From: Chloroflexi bacterium AL-N1
GTDB lineage: Bacteria > Chloroflexota > Chloroflexia > Chloroflexales > Roseiflexaceae
Reading direction: 5' to 3'
Assembly (NCBI GenBank): GCA_013122435.1
Contig: WYDT01000031.1
Span: 17,017 to 81,016 of the forward strand
Length of the DNA stretch: 64,000 bases
Below, one piece after another: positions 8,297 to 16,930 of the stretch. The notes under the pieces are model-generated. The model saw only the letters and a program-made list of their open reading frames with translations. It did not search any database and was not told where the DNA came from. Within the stretch, counting starts at the first letter, position 1. Every line of letters begins with the position of its first letter. Both the position numbers and the translations under genes were made by a program.

Positions 8297-10591
8297 TTAC
8301 ACGCGTCGTGCCGTGCCTGTGCGCGTCCGTGACTCAGTTGCTGCTGCACCATCACGCCTTCCAAGCACAATCGCAGTAACAAGCAGCACATTACACACAG
8401 CTATCACACCGATAACGACAGGTGACCAGCCACCTGCAGCATGTATCACAAGCACAATGGGCGTAATCAGCAGCGCAATCAGAGTCATCATTTTGACGAC
8501 TACGCCTACCGCCGAACCAGCGGCATTCTTAAGGACATCGCCAATCGATGCTCCTACCACCGAAGCAGTATGCGCATCGGAGTATTTCCCACCCACATTG
8601 CCGTCTTCAATATAACGTTGGGTATTTTGCCATGCGCTTCCGGCATTATTTTGAAAGAATGCCATGGAAAAAGTAGAAAGAAGTACACCCAGAATAAAAC
8701 CACTTAGTGCTGCAACTCCCAGCCAAAAACCCAGGAGAATTGGCAATACGACTACAACCATGGCCAACCCCAACAACTCACGCTGGGCCGCTTGCGTTGA
8801 GACCTTGATGATATGTGCGTAATCAATCGCCGTATCGGTCTCAGAGGTACTGGTGGCCTGCATTTGGCGTTGAGTTTCTTTTGATACAGTCACAGATGCA
8901 CGTGTAATGGCGCGCAGCACAAAGGACGCACACAAGAAAGACATCACACTACCAACTAATACTGCAAGTAGTGTGAGTGGTGCTCCCAGGTTGATAAATG
9001 TTGCCTGCTCAGACGGCATTTGTAGTAACCCGGCAGTATGAAGCAATGCACCCAATAGTGCAATGACTGATACGAGTGATGCGCTCGTCAGGATACCTTT
9101 CGTGGTCGCTGTCGTGGTTGCACCAGTAGCACGCAGATCATCCATCACATTACGGGCATTCTTATCAATACCTGAGAGTAAGCCAATTGTGCTTGCACTT
9201 TGACAGACTGCACCAACCACACCCATTGAGGTAATGTTGCCAGAGAGGGTCAACATGCCAATGCCTGCCAGGGCCACTCCATAGAACACCGCGATAGCCT
9301 GAGTAGCTATTGGTTCATTGCTATAGATAAAAACAGCACTGAGAACAGCCATGCCGCTCACAATAACAGACCATACGCTTGACTCAAAGCTTAACGATAT
9401 GCCCGACAGGACGTTCGCAGCAGGGCCAGATCGAGACGAGCGACTGAGTTGTTTCACAGGACTATATTGTGTGGCGATAAAGAATTCAGTTATTCTCCCT
9501 AGCAATAGTGCGAGAATGACGCCAGTTAAGACAGCGAGAAATGGGCGCCAATCGACAACATTGGTTGTAGGGTTGCCCATAAGAAAGAAGGAAGCCACTG
9601 CTAAGCCAACAAGTTCAAGGAAAGCTGCAACATACAGACCACGGCTCATTGCAGCCAGAGCATTGCGACGGCGCTCATCGGTGCGTACCGCCATATTGCC
9701 AATCAGCGATGCCAGTATGCCCATGCCCCGAATAATGAGAGGAAAGAGCACATATCGTGGATCAAAACTACTACCATCTGCTGCAACCAAACCTAACCCA
9801 ACCCCGAGAATCAGCGCCGCAACTGTCGCAATTTCGACACTTTCAAAGACATCACTGCCGGTGCCTGAAGTATGGCCTGCCTGTTCACCAATGGCACGTG
9901 ACAGTGTAGCTAGTTCTTGTGGATCGTCCTCACCAGCAGGCAGATCTTGCTCCGTACCAAGACGCGTTGTCTCAGTAAACACCCCACCACCAACACGTAA
10001 CAGCAGTACGGCGAGTGAGCCACCCAACGCAAACCCAATCAACACATCGGGCGCAGCCACCCCAAATATCAGCAAGCAGATGGCAACACTTAGCAATCCC
10101 AAACTAACACCAAGTATACCTGTTACGATAGCAGAGCGATAAGCCACCCGTAATGCAGCAAAATAGCCCTTGCGTGCGGCAGCCGCAACACGTACTGTAC
10201 TTTCAGATGCCAGACGTGTTCCGAGAAAAGCCGCTAGATAAGCTACCAAAGCCCCCAAGATACCAGTCACTGCACGCCCACCAGCCACCCATGTACGCGC
10301 ACTCTGTTCACCAAAACGCTCAACAGCCGCTGCTGTCGGCGGTATCACGAGGACACTCACGGCCAACAGGAGGGCACCGATGATAGCCAGTAACAGGAGC
10401 ATGCGTAGTTGGCTACTGAGGTACTCGTTGGTACCAGTCTTGATATGTGTCCATAACTCTTGCATGCGAGCGGTACCAGTATCCTGAGCAACAACTTGGG
10501 AACGCAGGAGGATAGCCGACAGAATCCCCAGGATTGCTGTGCCAATAGCTGAATATACCACGATAGATTGCGTCTGACTTAACGCCTGCAT
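8297..10591 (-). CDS. Catalytically degenerate membrane pyrophosphatase paralogue
   Basis: 764-residue polytopic membrane protein (about 16 helices) homologous along its whole length to the HppA encoded just upstream. The fold-level landmarks remain: FALGGSLAVLLLRVGGG near 186-203, VFES at 248-251 and NNAGSAWQNTQRYIEDGNVGGKYSD near the C-terminus. The catalytic motifs do not. DVGADLVGKVE reads RLGTEQDLPAG, DNVGDNVGDVAGMGAD reads RAIGEQAGHTSGTGSD, DAYGPIADNAGGIAEM is gone, and GDTVGDPFKDTSGP reads GASIGDVLKNAAGS. Most Asp and Lys residues that bind Mg-pyrophosphate in the family are therefore missing, so hydrolysis is unlikely. The reading frame is intact, the start has AGGAG 9 bases upstream, and the gene lies 48 bp after hppA. 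A role as partner subunit or modulator of HppA is inference. Confidence 0.82.
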   Translation of the reverse strand: MQALSQTQSIVVYSAIGTAILGILSAILLRSQVVAQDTGTARMQELWTHIKTGTNEYLSSQLRMLLLLAIIGALLLAVSVLVIPPTAAAVERFGEQSARTWVAGGRAVTGILGALVAYLAAFLGTRLASESTVRVAAAARKGYFAALRVAYRSAIVTGILGVSLGLLSVAICLLIFGVAAPDVLIGFALGGSLAVLLLRVGGGVFTETTRLGTEQDLPAGEDDPQELATLSRAIGEQAGHTSGTGSDVFESVEIATVAALILGVGLGLVAADGSSFDPRYVLFPLIIRGMGILASLIGNMAVRTDERRRNALAAMSRGLYVAAFLELVGLAVASFFLMGNPTTNVVDWRPFLAVLTGVILALLLGRITEFFIATQYSPVKQLSRSSRSGPAANVLSGISLSFESSVWSVIVSGMAVLSAVFIYSNEPIATQAIAVFYGVALAGIGMLTLSGNITSMGVVGAVCQSASTIGLLSGIDKNARNVMDDLRATGATTTATTKGILTSASLVSVIALLGALLHTAGLLQMPSEQATFINLGAPLTLLAVLVGSVMSFLCASFVLRAITRASVTVSKETQRQMQATSTSETDTAIDYAHIIKVSTQAAQRELLGLAMVVVVLPILLGFWLGVAALSGFILGVLLSTFSMAFFQNNAGSAWQNTQRYIEDGNVGGKYSDAHTASVVGASIGDVLKNAAGSAVGVVVKMMTLIALLITPIVLVIHAAGGWSPVVIGVIAVCNVLLVTAIVLGRRDGAAATESRTRTGTARRV

Positions 10592-10639
10592 TCAAATACT
10601 CCTTGTAAAAGCCGCAACATATCAAACACGTAACAAAAT

Positions 10640-12655
10640 CTACAACTGTGCAAACAATGGTGCAAATACCAAAGCTACAATACTCATAAGTTTAATCAAA
10701 ATATTGAGAGACGGCCCCGAAGTATCCTTAAAAGGATCACCAACCGTATCGCCGACGACTGTAGCCTTATGAACATCGGAACCCTTGCCACCATGCTGAC
10801 CTGACTCGACGTATTTCTTCGCATTATCCCATGCACCACCAGCATTTGCCATAAAGATAGCCATCAAAACACCTGTGGTTAATGAGCCCGCTAACAGACC
10901 GCCAAGAGCCACGGTGCCAAGGAGAAACCCAACGAGTAATGGTGCCAGGATAGCCATTAAACCAGGTATAACCATCTCACGTAAAGCCGCAGCCGTCGAA
11001 ATACTTACACAACGAGCGTAATCTGGTTCTGCCGTGCCTTCCATCAATCCCGGAATGTCACGAAACTGGCGACGGACTTCTTCAATCATCTGATTTGCCG
11101 CACGACCAACCGCTTCCATGGTCATCGCAGAAAAGAAGAAGGGTAACATACCACCGATAAACAAGCCCACAATCAAGTTCGGATCGGTCAGACTCACACT
11201 GGTGAGATTTACCGCTGTTGTGAAGGCTGCAAAGAGCGCTAATGCCGTTAGGGCAGCAGAACCAATGGCAAAACCTTTGCCAATTGCCGCAGTGGTGTTA
11301 CCCACCGAATCCAGTGCATCAGTAATTTTACGCACTCCCGGATCCAGATGTGCCATTTCAGCAATACCACCAGCATTATCGGCGATAGGACCATAAGCAT
11401 CAACCGCAACGGTCATGCCGGTAATACTCAACATCCCAACGGCGGCCAGGGCAATTGCAAAAAGACCCTGACCATTTAGCTCACCAATATAGTAAGCCGT
11501 CAGCGTCGCGGCTCCAATAATGAGGATTGGCATCGCGGTGGAACGCATCCCAACCGCTAACCCCGAAATAATAGTCGTAGCTGGTCCTGTCACCGATTGT
11601 TCAGCAATGGACTTTACCGGTTTATAATCAAATGATGTGTAGTATTCAGTAACTAAGCCAATGGCAATACCCGCAATCAAACCCGCGACTGTTGCACCAA
11701 GATAAATCCAGGTATCATACACTACCAGCGAGAGGATTGCGACGAATACCAGGGTAATACCACCTGCCAGGAATGTTGCTACCCGCATAGCACGTGCCGG
11801 ATTATTGCCTCCTAGAGTACGCACAAGTAACACACTTACAACACACGCAAGCGTCCCAGCACTAGCAATAATCAATGGTAATAAGACTAATTCGGAGGGT
11901 ACGTTAGGCAGAAGAATGGCCAGGGCCATTGTCGCAATAATGGAACCAACGAAACTTTCGAACAAGTCGGCACCCATACCCGCGACATCACCAACATTAT
12001 CCCCGACATTATCGGCAATCACCGCAGGATTACGCGGATCGTCTTCTGGAATACCCGCTTCCACTTTCCCTACCAGATCAGCGCCAACATCAGCAGCTTT
12101 GGTATAAATACCACCGCCAACACGCGCAAATAACGCAATTGATGAAGCACCCAGGGCAAAACCGTTAATAATTCCGTTTTGAACCCCTTCATCACCAAAA
12201 ATAATATATAGGGTGCTCACGCCAAGCAGTCCTAAGCCAACTACGGATAATCCCATTACTGCGCCGCCAGAGAAGGCTACTTGGAGCGCCTTTGACAGAC
12301 CGCTTTGTGCGGCCTGAGCGGTACGGACATTTGCCTTTGTCGCAACCCGCATACCGATAAAGCCCGCTAACACCGATGCAGCAGCGCCGAACAAAAATGC
12401 CACTGCCGTCAATGGCTGCATCGCTGTTGTTGTAAAACCAACAATGGCAATGATAGCGGCAACACCAAAGACAAAAAAGACCAGCACCCGATACTCACGT
12501 GTCAAAAATGCCATTGCCCCCTGCTGAATAGCACCAGCAATCTGCTGCATACGGGCATTACCTGCATCACTACGATTAATAGAAATCGTCGTTATCCAAG
12601 CAACCAGTAACGCAACGACTCCAGTAAAAGGGACCGACAATACTATTGCTTCCAT
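10640..12655 (-). CDS. hppA: Membrane-bound ion-pumping pyrophosphatase
   Basis: 671 residues, normal length for membrane pyrophosphatases, which hydrolyse PPi to pump H+ or Na+ across the cytoplasmic membrane. All catalytic motifs are present: DVGADLVGKVE (189-199), DNVGDNVGDVAGMGAD (215-230) followed by LFES, DAYGPIADNAGGIAEM, and the C-terminal GDTVGDPFKDTSGP. The GNTTAAIGKG motif has Ala where K+-independent enzymes have Lys, so this is the K+-dependent type. Whether the ion is H+ or Na+ cannot be settled from sequence alone. It is the first gene of a two-gene unit with the degenerate paralogue. The ribosome site is AAAGGTAA upstream of the ATG. Confidence 0.95.
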   Translation of the reverse strand: MEAIVLSVPFTGVVALLVAWITTISINRSDAGNARMQQIAGAIQQGAMAFLTREYRVLVFFVFGVAAIIAIVGFTTTAMQPLTAVAFLFGAAASVLAGFIGMRVATKANVRTAQAAQSGLSKALQVAFSGGAVMGLSVVGLGLLGVSTLYIIFGDEGVQNGIINGFALGASSIALFARVGGGIYTKAADVGADLVGKVEAGIPEDDPRNPAVIADNVGDNVGDVAGMGADLFESFVGSIIATMALAILLPNVPSELVLLPLIIASAGTLACVVSVLLVRTLGGNNPARAMRVATFLAGGITLVFVAILSLVVYDTWIYLGATVAGLIAGIAIGLVTEYYTSFDYKPVKSIAEQSVTGPATTIISGLAVGMRSTAMPILIIGAATLTAYYIGELNGQGLFAIALAAVGMLSITGMTVAVDAYGPIADNAGGIAEMAHLDPGVRKITDALDSVGNTTAAIGKGFAIGSAALTALALFAAFTTAVNLTSVSLTDPNLIVGLFIGGMLPFFFSAMTMEAVGRAANQMIEEVRRQFRDIPGLMEGTAEPDYARCVSISTAAALREMVIPGLMAILAPLLVGFLLGTVALGGLLAGSLTTGVLMAIFMANAGGAWDNAKKYVESGQHGGKGSDVHKATVVGDTVGDPFKDTSGPSLNILIKLMSIVALVFAPLFAQL

Positions 12656-13207
12656 ACTGTTTGTTACCTTTGTCCTACTGCATGAAATGATGACCGTAAA
12701 GAGACAGAACAGCCAGATACGACAGTTAATACTGATACGTATGTCGAAGAAGCACTTTTGTACCTGCTAACTATATCGTAATCGAACATATCAGCACTGG
12801 AATAAATATATCGTAACTTCATTGTAAGAAACAGCGATATTTACAACACCTTTGTTATTATTCGCAATGTACCCCTTTCTCTTTATAGATAGGCTCCATG
12901 AAGTCTCATACAGCAAGCTTCTTAGCACAACTGATAGTAGTGCAGGGCACCAAGACTGCTCAGTCTATCTCTGAAACAGACCAGAGATACCTGGACTTAC
13001 TCATACTACAGTTGGAAACTATCGCTATAGTGAAAAAGCCTTCGCATTCTAGCACAAGGCTGTAAGGCTTGCAAAAAAGAGGGGATTAAGTAACCTAATC
13101 ATTTCGGAAGATCAGATATGTACTAAAATTACACCGCCAAGCGACTTCCGTTGACAACCATCCAAGTTCTTCATACTGGCACACCTGTGACACAGCGGGG
13201 AGTGCTG
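12656..13207. other. Gene-free stretch upstream of hppA
   Basis: About 550 bases with no convincing coding frame on either strand. It is AT-rich next to hppA and should hold that operon's promoter and 5' leader, but I could not fix a clear -35/-10 pair. No structured RNA family was recognised. Confidence 0.4.
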
Positions 13208-13519
13208 TTACAACCTCCAATACAGGTACTTGATAAACCCCCATCTAGTCCAATAGGTTCCCACACCTGTGCTAAACAAATACACCCGAGTATAACCAGC
13301 ACTGGCTGCTGAATGAAGTGCGTGTTGAGTCAGGGCTGCACCAATTCCCTACCCCCGCCATAACGGCAGAACACTTGTCCTTCGCAAAAGGACTGCATCT
13401 GCACCTCACTCCAGGCCAATCGTTTCCACCACCCGATGTTGTACATTTTCCGCCAACCAATAGCGCGTGCGCTGAAAGTCCGGTCGCATCCGATACATTG
13501 TATATCTGATGGATGTCAT
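13208..13519 (-). pseudogene. Broken GNAT acetyltransferase
   Basis: One minus-strand frame reads as a decayed GNAT N-acetyltransferase. From the ATG at 13519 it gives YWLAENVQHRVVETIGLE, then a stop, then ADAVLLRRTSVLPLWRG, a second stop, then GIGAALTQHALHSAASAGYT, VYLFSTGVGTYWTRWGFIKY and a terminal TAA. This matches the family order: VAEDDGRVVG, then ALLRSLAVAPEWRG and RGIG (acetyl-CoA loop), then YLLTT and YxRxGF. Two in-frame stop codons interrupt it (TGA after IGLE; TAG where the R of RGRGIG is expected), and the N-terminal part looks shortened. It is a remnant rather than a working gene. The original substrate cannot be told. Confidence 0.6.
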
Positions 13520-13604
13520 CTCCAGTTGCTTCACAAATGAACAAAGGAGATTTCATATTGTGCAGGTATTCCGTGAGCCTATAAACGAATGAACGACCTA
13601 TAAC

Positions 13605-14633
13605 TCAAGAGCTGTGTACAGCAGTAACGGTTGAGCGCCATACATCATCCATTTCACCTGGTGTATAGGGCAGATAGTAAGCAATACGATCTAAAACACC
13701 TTTGTATCGCGCACACAATGCATGCCCGATCTGATCGAGGGGTGCTTGAACCGTAAATACATCAAGCATATCATCAGTAATAAGTTGCCCCATCTCGTTC
13801 CAGCGCTTCATAGACGCCAGTTTGGACAACTGCTCACCGACGGCTTCCCATCCATGACAGACCAAGACGACCCGATAGGTCGGCGTCGAGGCATAAAATG
13901 CAATTTGTTCACGTGCGGCTTCACGCATTTTCGCCATGGTCACTTGATCAGGACCAGTAATGATGAACACACTGGCGACCAACACCACATCAGACATGGC
14001 GCGGCCTGTCCGCTGTGCTCCATCAGCTACTTGTGGTTTGATAAATTCATGTATATATTTCACACTATGAAACGGATGCACATGAAAACCATCACACAAT
14101 TCCCCCGCCAATCTTGCTAATCCTTCATTGACACCTGCGATGTAGACCGGAATATGGGGATGTTCAATGGGGCCTGGGTCGAAGAAGGGTGTCATCAACG
14201 TATGATTATAGAACTGGCCACGAAAATCGAGTCGCTCACGGGTTTGCCAGGCATGCCAGATCGCACGTACTGCTTCGATGTACTCACGCAACCGTGCTAC
14301 CGGCTGCCCTCCCCATGGCATGCCAAAACGACGCTCAATATGCGAACGTACTTGTGTTCCCAAGCCTAGCACAAAGCGTCCATGTGATAATGCCTGCAGA
14401 TCCCATGCCATCTGTGCGGTCACCATGGGACTACGCGCAAACGCAATCGCAACCGCAGTTCCCAACTCAATATGCTGCGTATGCTCTGCAGCCAATATGA
14501 GTGGTAGAAACCCATTATGCTGTGTTTCGGGTGTCCACAAACCAGCAAACCCAATGGACTCGGCAGACTGCGCTATGCGCGGCAAATCTTGCAGATGCTG
14601 CGTATCTACGGCAAGGATAGCATCGAACTTCAT
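13605..14633 (-). CDS. LLM-class F420-dependent oxidoreductase (TIGR03617-like)
   Basis: 342-residue luciferase-like TIM-barrel flavin/F420 oxidoreductase. The N-terminus (MKFDAILAVDTQHLQ), GLWTPETQHNGFLPL, ELGTAVAIAFARSPM, GRFVLGLGTQVRSHIERRFG and DGFHVHPFHS match the TIGR03617 group of F420-dependent enzymes. The substrate is unknown. The start is the ATG at 14633, with GGGAG upstream and the family N-terminus; a longer frame to 14735 would add 34 unrelated residues. It stands alone, between the GNAT remnant and a gene-poor stretch. F420 use is inferred from family membership, not shown by a neighbouring gene. Confidence 0.88.
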   Translation of the reverse strand: MKFDAILAVDTQHLQDLPRIAQSAESIGFAGLWTPETQHNGFLPLILAAEHTQHIELGTAVAIAFARSPMVTAQMAWDLQALSHGRFVLGLGTQVRSHIERRFGMPWGGQPVARLREYIEAVRAIWHAWQTRERLDFRGQFYNHTLMTPFFDPGPIEHPHIPVYIAGVNEGLARLAGELCDGFHVHPFHSVKYIHEFIKPQVADGAQRTGRAMSDVVLVASVFIITGPDQVTMAKMREAAREQIAFYASTPTYRVVLVCHGWEAVGEQLSKLASMKRWNEMGQLITDDMLDVFTVQAPLDQIGHALCARYKGVLDRIAYYLPYTPGEMDDVWRSTVTAVHSS

Positions 14634-14795
14634 TGGTCGTCTCCCTATATATAAGCAATATCTTGGATATCCAACTCCACATAGTATAACCGGATCTTGC
14701 TTAATCCGCAGCAGGCATATATACGCTATCTTCAAGGGGGAGAACGAGACATATCCCTATTGATACTTGGTACTGTCATCTGATATATACAAATA

Positions 14796-14876
14796 CTAAA
14801 ACTCCCAGCGGTCAAAAAGACAGGTGGCTCAACTGGCGGGTAGCCAACCAAACAATGGAAACAGTTGAGCCTTTTT
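14796..14876 (+). ncRNA. Possible small RNA ending in a strong terminator
   Basis: TTGATA (14760-14765) and TATATA (14784-14789), 18 bp apart, could form a promoter starting transcription near 14796. The transcript would run about 80 nt to the terminator at 14826-14876. No coding frame lies between them. It matches no RNA family I recognise; this is a weak prediction based on promoter plus orphan terminator. Confidence 0.3.
14826..14876 (+). terminator. Perfect 10-bp stem terminator, orphan
   Basis: GGCTCAACTG (14826-14835) pairs exactly with CAGTTGAGCC (14862-14871) across a 26-base loop and is followed at once by TTTTT. The orientation is plus, yet the genes on both sides are on the minus strand. 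Confidence 0.7.
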
Positions 14877-15118
14877 ACTCAGGACGTAGAGAGTGTATTA
14901 CTGGCATATCTGAGAGGAAATCACGTTGTGCAGAGCTAATCTCAGCGATCGATGAATTGAACAGAAGATACAACACTGTTCCAACAAGTCTGTTTGTACA
15001 ACTGATACAATACATACCAGTATTGATAGTCAATATTCGAGAAGATCTGTGAACATCTGCATCCTGGGACATGTCTCATTGTACGAGTCATACGCTAGCA
15101 CGCACTGACTAAACCATC

Positions 15119-15562
15119 TTAGTCTTGGGTAGTTGCATACTTGGGTTCTTCCTGTTGATGCAACAACTCATGTAAGCGTGAGAGACCACTTGGATCGTGA
15201 CGTCCAAGGTATTCCACAATGTATGTAATAACCAGCTCTCCATAATCTTCCAGCAAACTGGTTAGCACCTGTTGGACGACCAACTTATGAAAGTCTGGCA
15301 TTGAAATGGCAGGTGTGTAAATATAGGCTGGCCCTGTCTCCGAAGGTGTTTGGATTAACAATCCCTTCTTAGTCAAGCGTTGCATACACGTCAATACAGT
15401 GGTATATGCCAGTGAGCGTCGCTCAGACAAGACACGATGAACACTACGAACGGTCCCTTTAGAATTCTCCCAGAGATTCTGCATAATTTCTGTTTCGAGG
15501 GGGCCAAGAACTTTTATCAGTCCTTCAGCGTTTGGGTGAAACCGAACATTGATAGAAGACAT
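15119..15562 (-). CDS. BlaI/MecI/CopY-type repressor
   Basis: 147-residue winged-helix repressor of the BlaI/MecI/CopY family. Landmarks are LGPLETEIMQNLWE (helix 1), TVRSVHRVLSERRSLAYTTVLTCMQRL (recognition helix and wing) and KKGLLIQ, then a C-terminal dimerisation helix region. Relatives repress beta-lactamase or copper genes and are inactivated by a membrane M56 peptidase (BlaR1) encoded next door. No such partner lies nearby, so the signal and targets are unknown. I prefer the ATG at 15562, with GGAG about 12 bases upstream; a TTG 18 bases further out is an alternative. Confidence 0.82.
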   Translation of the reverse strand: MSSINVRFHPNAEGLIKVLGPLETEIMQNLWENSKGTVRSVHRVLSERRSLAYTTVLTCMQRLTKKGLLIQTPSETGPAYIYTPAISMPDFHKLVVQQVLTSLLEDYGELVITYIVEYLGRHDPSGLSRLHELLHQQEEPKYATTQD

Positions 15563-16036
15563 AATATTGCTGTACTCCAAACTATCTAAATGATTACCTT
15601 TGCTTCAGACAGGATCTCGCAAACATTTTCGCACTCTTTCTCAGCATGATGTATGTATTACACTCCTTTCAAGGTCTTACTGTTCAGACCAAACTACCGA
15701 AGGGGACAGTAACGATGCGTTGTGACACTACATTTGCAGTGAACGTTCTTCTCGCCCCGTGGCGTCGGATAAACAACTTCCTCTACTACATATAACCTGT
15801 ATGGATAATATCAGATAAAACAAGATATGTACAGCGTTACTAGCGTATTGCTATCACCATACAGATCACAAGTAAGCCCTATAGTACCACAGTACCAATT
15901 TTTCCGCTCTGAAAGCTTTTAAATACAAAATATCAGTTGGTTGTTATGTTACAATAATAGCATATTATACCAGACGCGTCGGTCAAAGTTAACCTCGTAA
16001 TCCCGAAAAGATAATGAAGCATTAAGACTCACTCAT
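15563..16036. other. Non-coding stretch before the glutaminyl cyclase
   Basis: AT-rich, with no supported gene. It holds the promoter at 15941-15968 and should also carry the promoter of the BlaI-type gene on the other strand. I found no TACA-n2-TGTA dyad of the classic BlaI/MecI operator type. Confidence 0.4.
15941..15968 (+). promoter_or_regulatory. Likely sigma-70-type promoter
   Basis: TTGTTA (15941-15946) and TATTAT (15963-15968) with 16 bp between them, giving a start near 15975 and a 60-base leader to the glutaminyl cyclase gene. Confidence 0.5.
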
Positions 16037-16915
16037 ATGAAACAACGTCTTCCATTCTATATATTGGGCAGTATCCTTTTAATAGGAACAATCTTGATCA
16101 CGACTTTCGCGGTACGTTCTGCAACAGCGCCATGTTCAGCCAGTTCACACCGGGTATCCTTACCACTTGTAATTCAACAAACCAATACTCAACCCCAAAG
16201 TACAACACACTATACGTACAACGTGCTCAATACATATCCCCATGACCCAGGTGCCTTCACCCAAGGGCTCATCTATGAGCAGGGAACGCTCTACGAAGGT
16301 ACAGGCTTGTACGGCGAGTCCTCACTACGGCGAGTCGATCTCACAACTGGCGAAGTCTCACAGCAACATAATCTCGACGAGGAATACTTTGGCGAAGGAA
16401 TCACTATTTATGGAGACCGCATCGTTCAACTCACCTGGCAAGAGAACACAGGTTTCGTGTATAACAAAGACAGTTTTGAGCTGATATGCACCTTTGAGTA
16501 TCCTACAGAAGGATGGGGCATTACACACGACGGAAAACGACTAATTGTGAGTGATGGCACATCAACACTGTATTTCTGGGACCCTCATACACTAGCTGAA
16601 ATTGGTCGTATTACAGTTTCCGATAGTGGTACCGCTATTGATAGAATTAATGAATTGGAATATATCGGGGGAGAAATTTATGCCAACATTTGGCAGACAG
16701 ATCAGATAGTTCGCATCGATCCACAGACCGGTCAGGTTCGTGGTTGGATCGATCTGACAAGCCTCCTACCCGATGAAGATCATACACAAACAACCGATGT
16801 ACTTAATGGAATTGCGTATGATGCCGAGAATGATCGGTTGTTTGTAACTGGGAAATTGTGGCCCAAACTCTTTGAGATTGAACTCGCCGCAATTGACCAG
16901 ACCAGTGCGCCGTAA
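16037..16915 (+). CDS. Glutaminyl-peptide cyclotransferase, secreted
   Basis: 292 residues. The family (plant/bacterial-type glutamine cyclotransferase, PF05096, a five-bladed propeller) turns N-terminal Gln into pyroglutamate. Visible motifs are GAFTQGL, LYEGTGLYG, YFGEGIT, EGWGITHDG, VSDGT, INELEY, YANIWQTD, DVLNGIAYD and TGKLWPKLFEI. Residues 1-27 form a signal anchor or signal peptide and a linker of about 20 residues follows, so the enzyme should act outside the membrane. The length fits the family. No ribosome site stands out. The 140-bp repeat array starts 15 bp after the stop codon. Confidence 0.9.
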   Translation: MKQRLPFYILGSILLIGTILITTFAVRSATAPCSASSHRVSLPLVIQQTNTQPQSTTHYTYNVLNTYPHDPGAFTQGLIYEQGTLYEGTGLYGESSLRRVDLTTGEVSQQHNLDEEYFGEGITIYGDRIVQLTWQENTGFVYNKDSFELICTFEYPTEGWGITHDGKRLIVSDGTSTLYFWDPHTLAEIGRITVSDSGTAIDRINELEYIGGEIYANIWQTDQIVRIDPQTGQVRGWIDLTSLLPDEDHTQTTDVLNGIAYDAENDRLFVTGKLWPKLFEIELAAIDQTSAP

Positions 16916-16930
16916 AACATACCTGAAATT

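Larger units (their letters stand above)
14634..15118. other. Gene-poor stretch with an orphan + strand terminator
   Basis: About 485 bases with no supported protein gene. Its one clear signal is the strong + strand terminator at 14826-14876, which has no + strand gene before it. The rest (14877-15118) shows nothing I can name. Confidence 0.4.

Noticed and set aside
9351..10142. 263-residue plus-strand frame inside the degenerate pyrophosphatase
   Set aside because: Antisense shadow of a well-supported membrane-protein gene; composition rich in Ser, Pro and Arg is typical of such shadows.
12656..13207. Structured RNA such as 6S RNA, tmRNA or RNase P RNA in the large gap
   Set aside because: None of the conserved cores of these RNAs was found on either strand.
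13272..13556. 94-residue minus-strand frame
   Set aside because: Composition is odd (many Cys, Ser and Gly) and it overlaps the GNAT remnant, whose motifs lie in a different frame. It is a shadow of the pseudogene.
15563..16036. BlaI/MecI operator search
   Set aside because: TGTA and TACA words occur but not as the palindrome TACA-n2-TGTA, so no operator is called.
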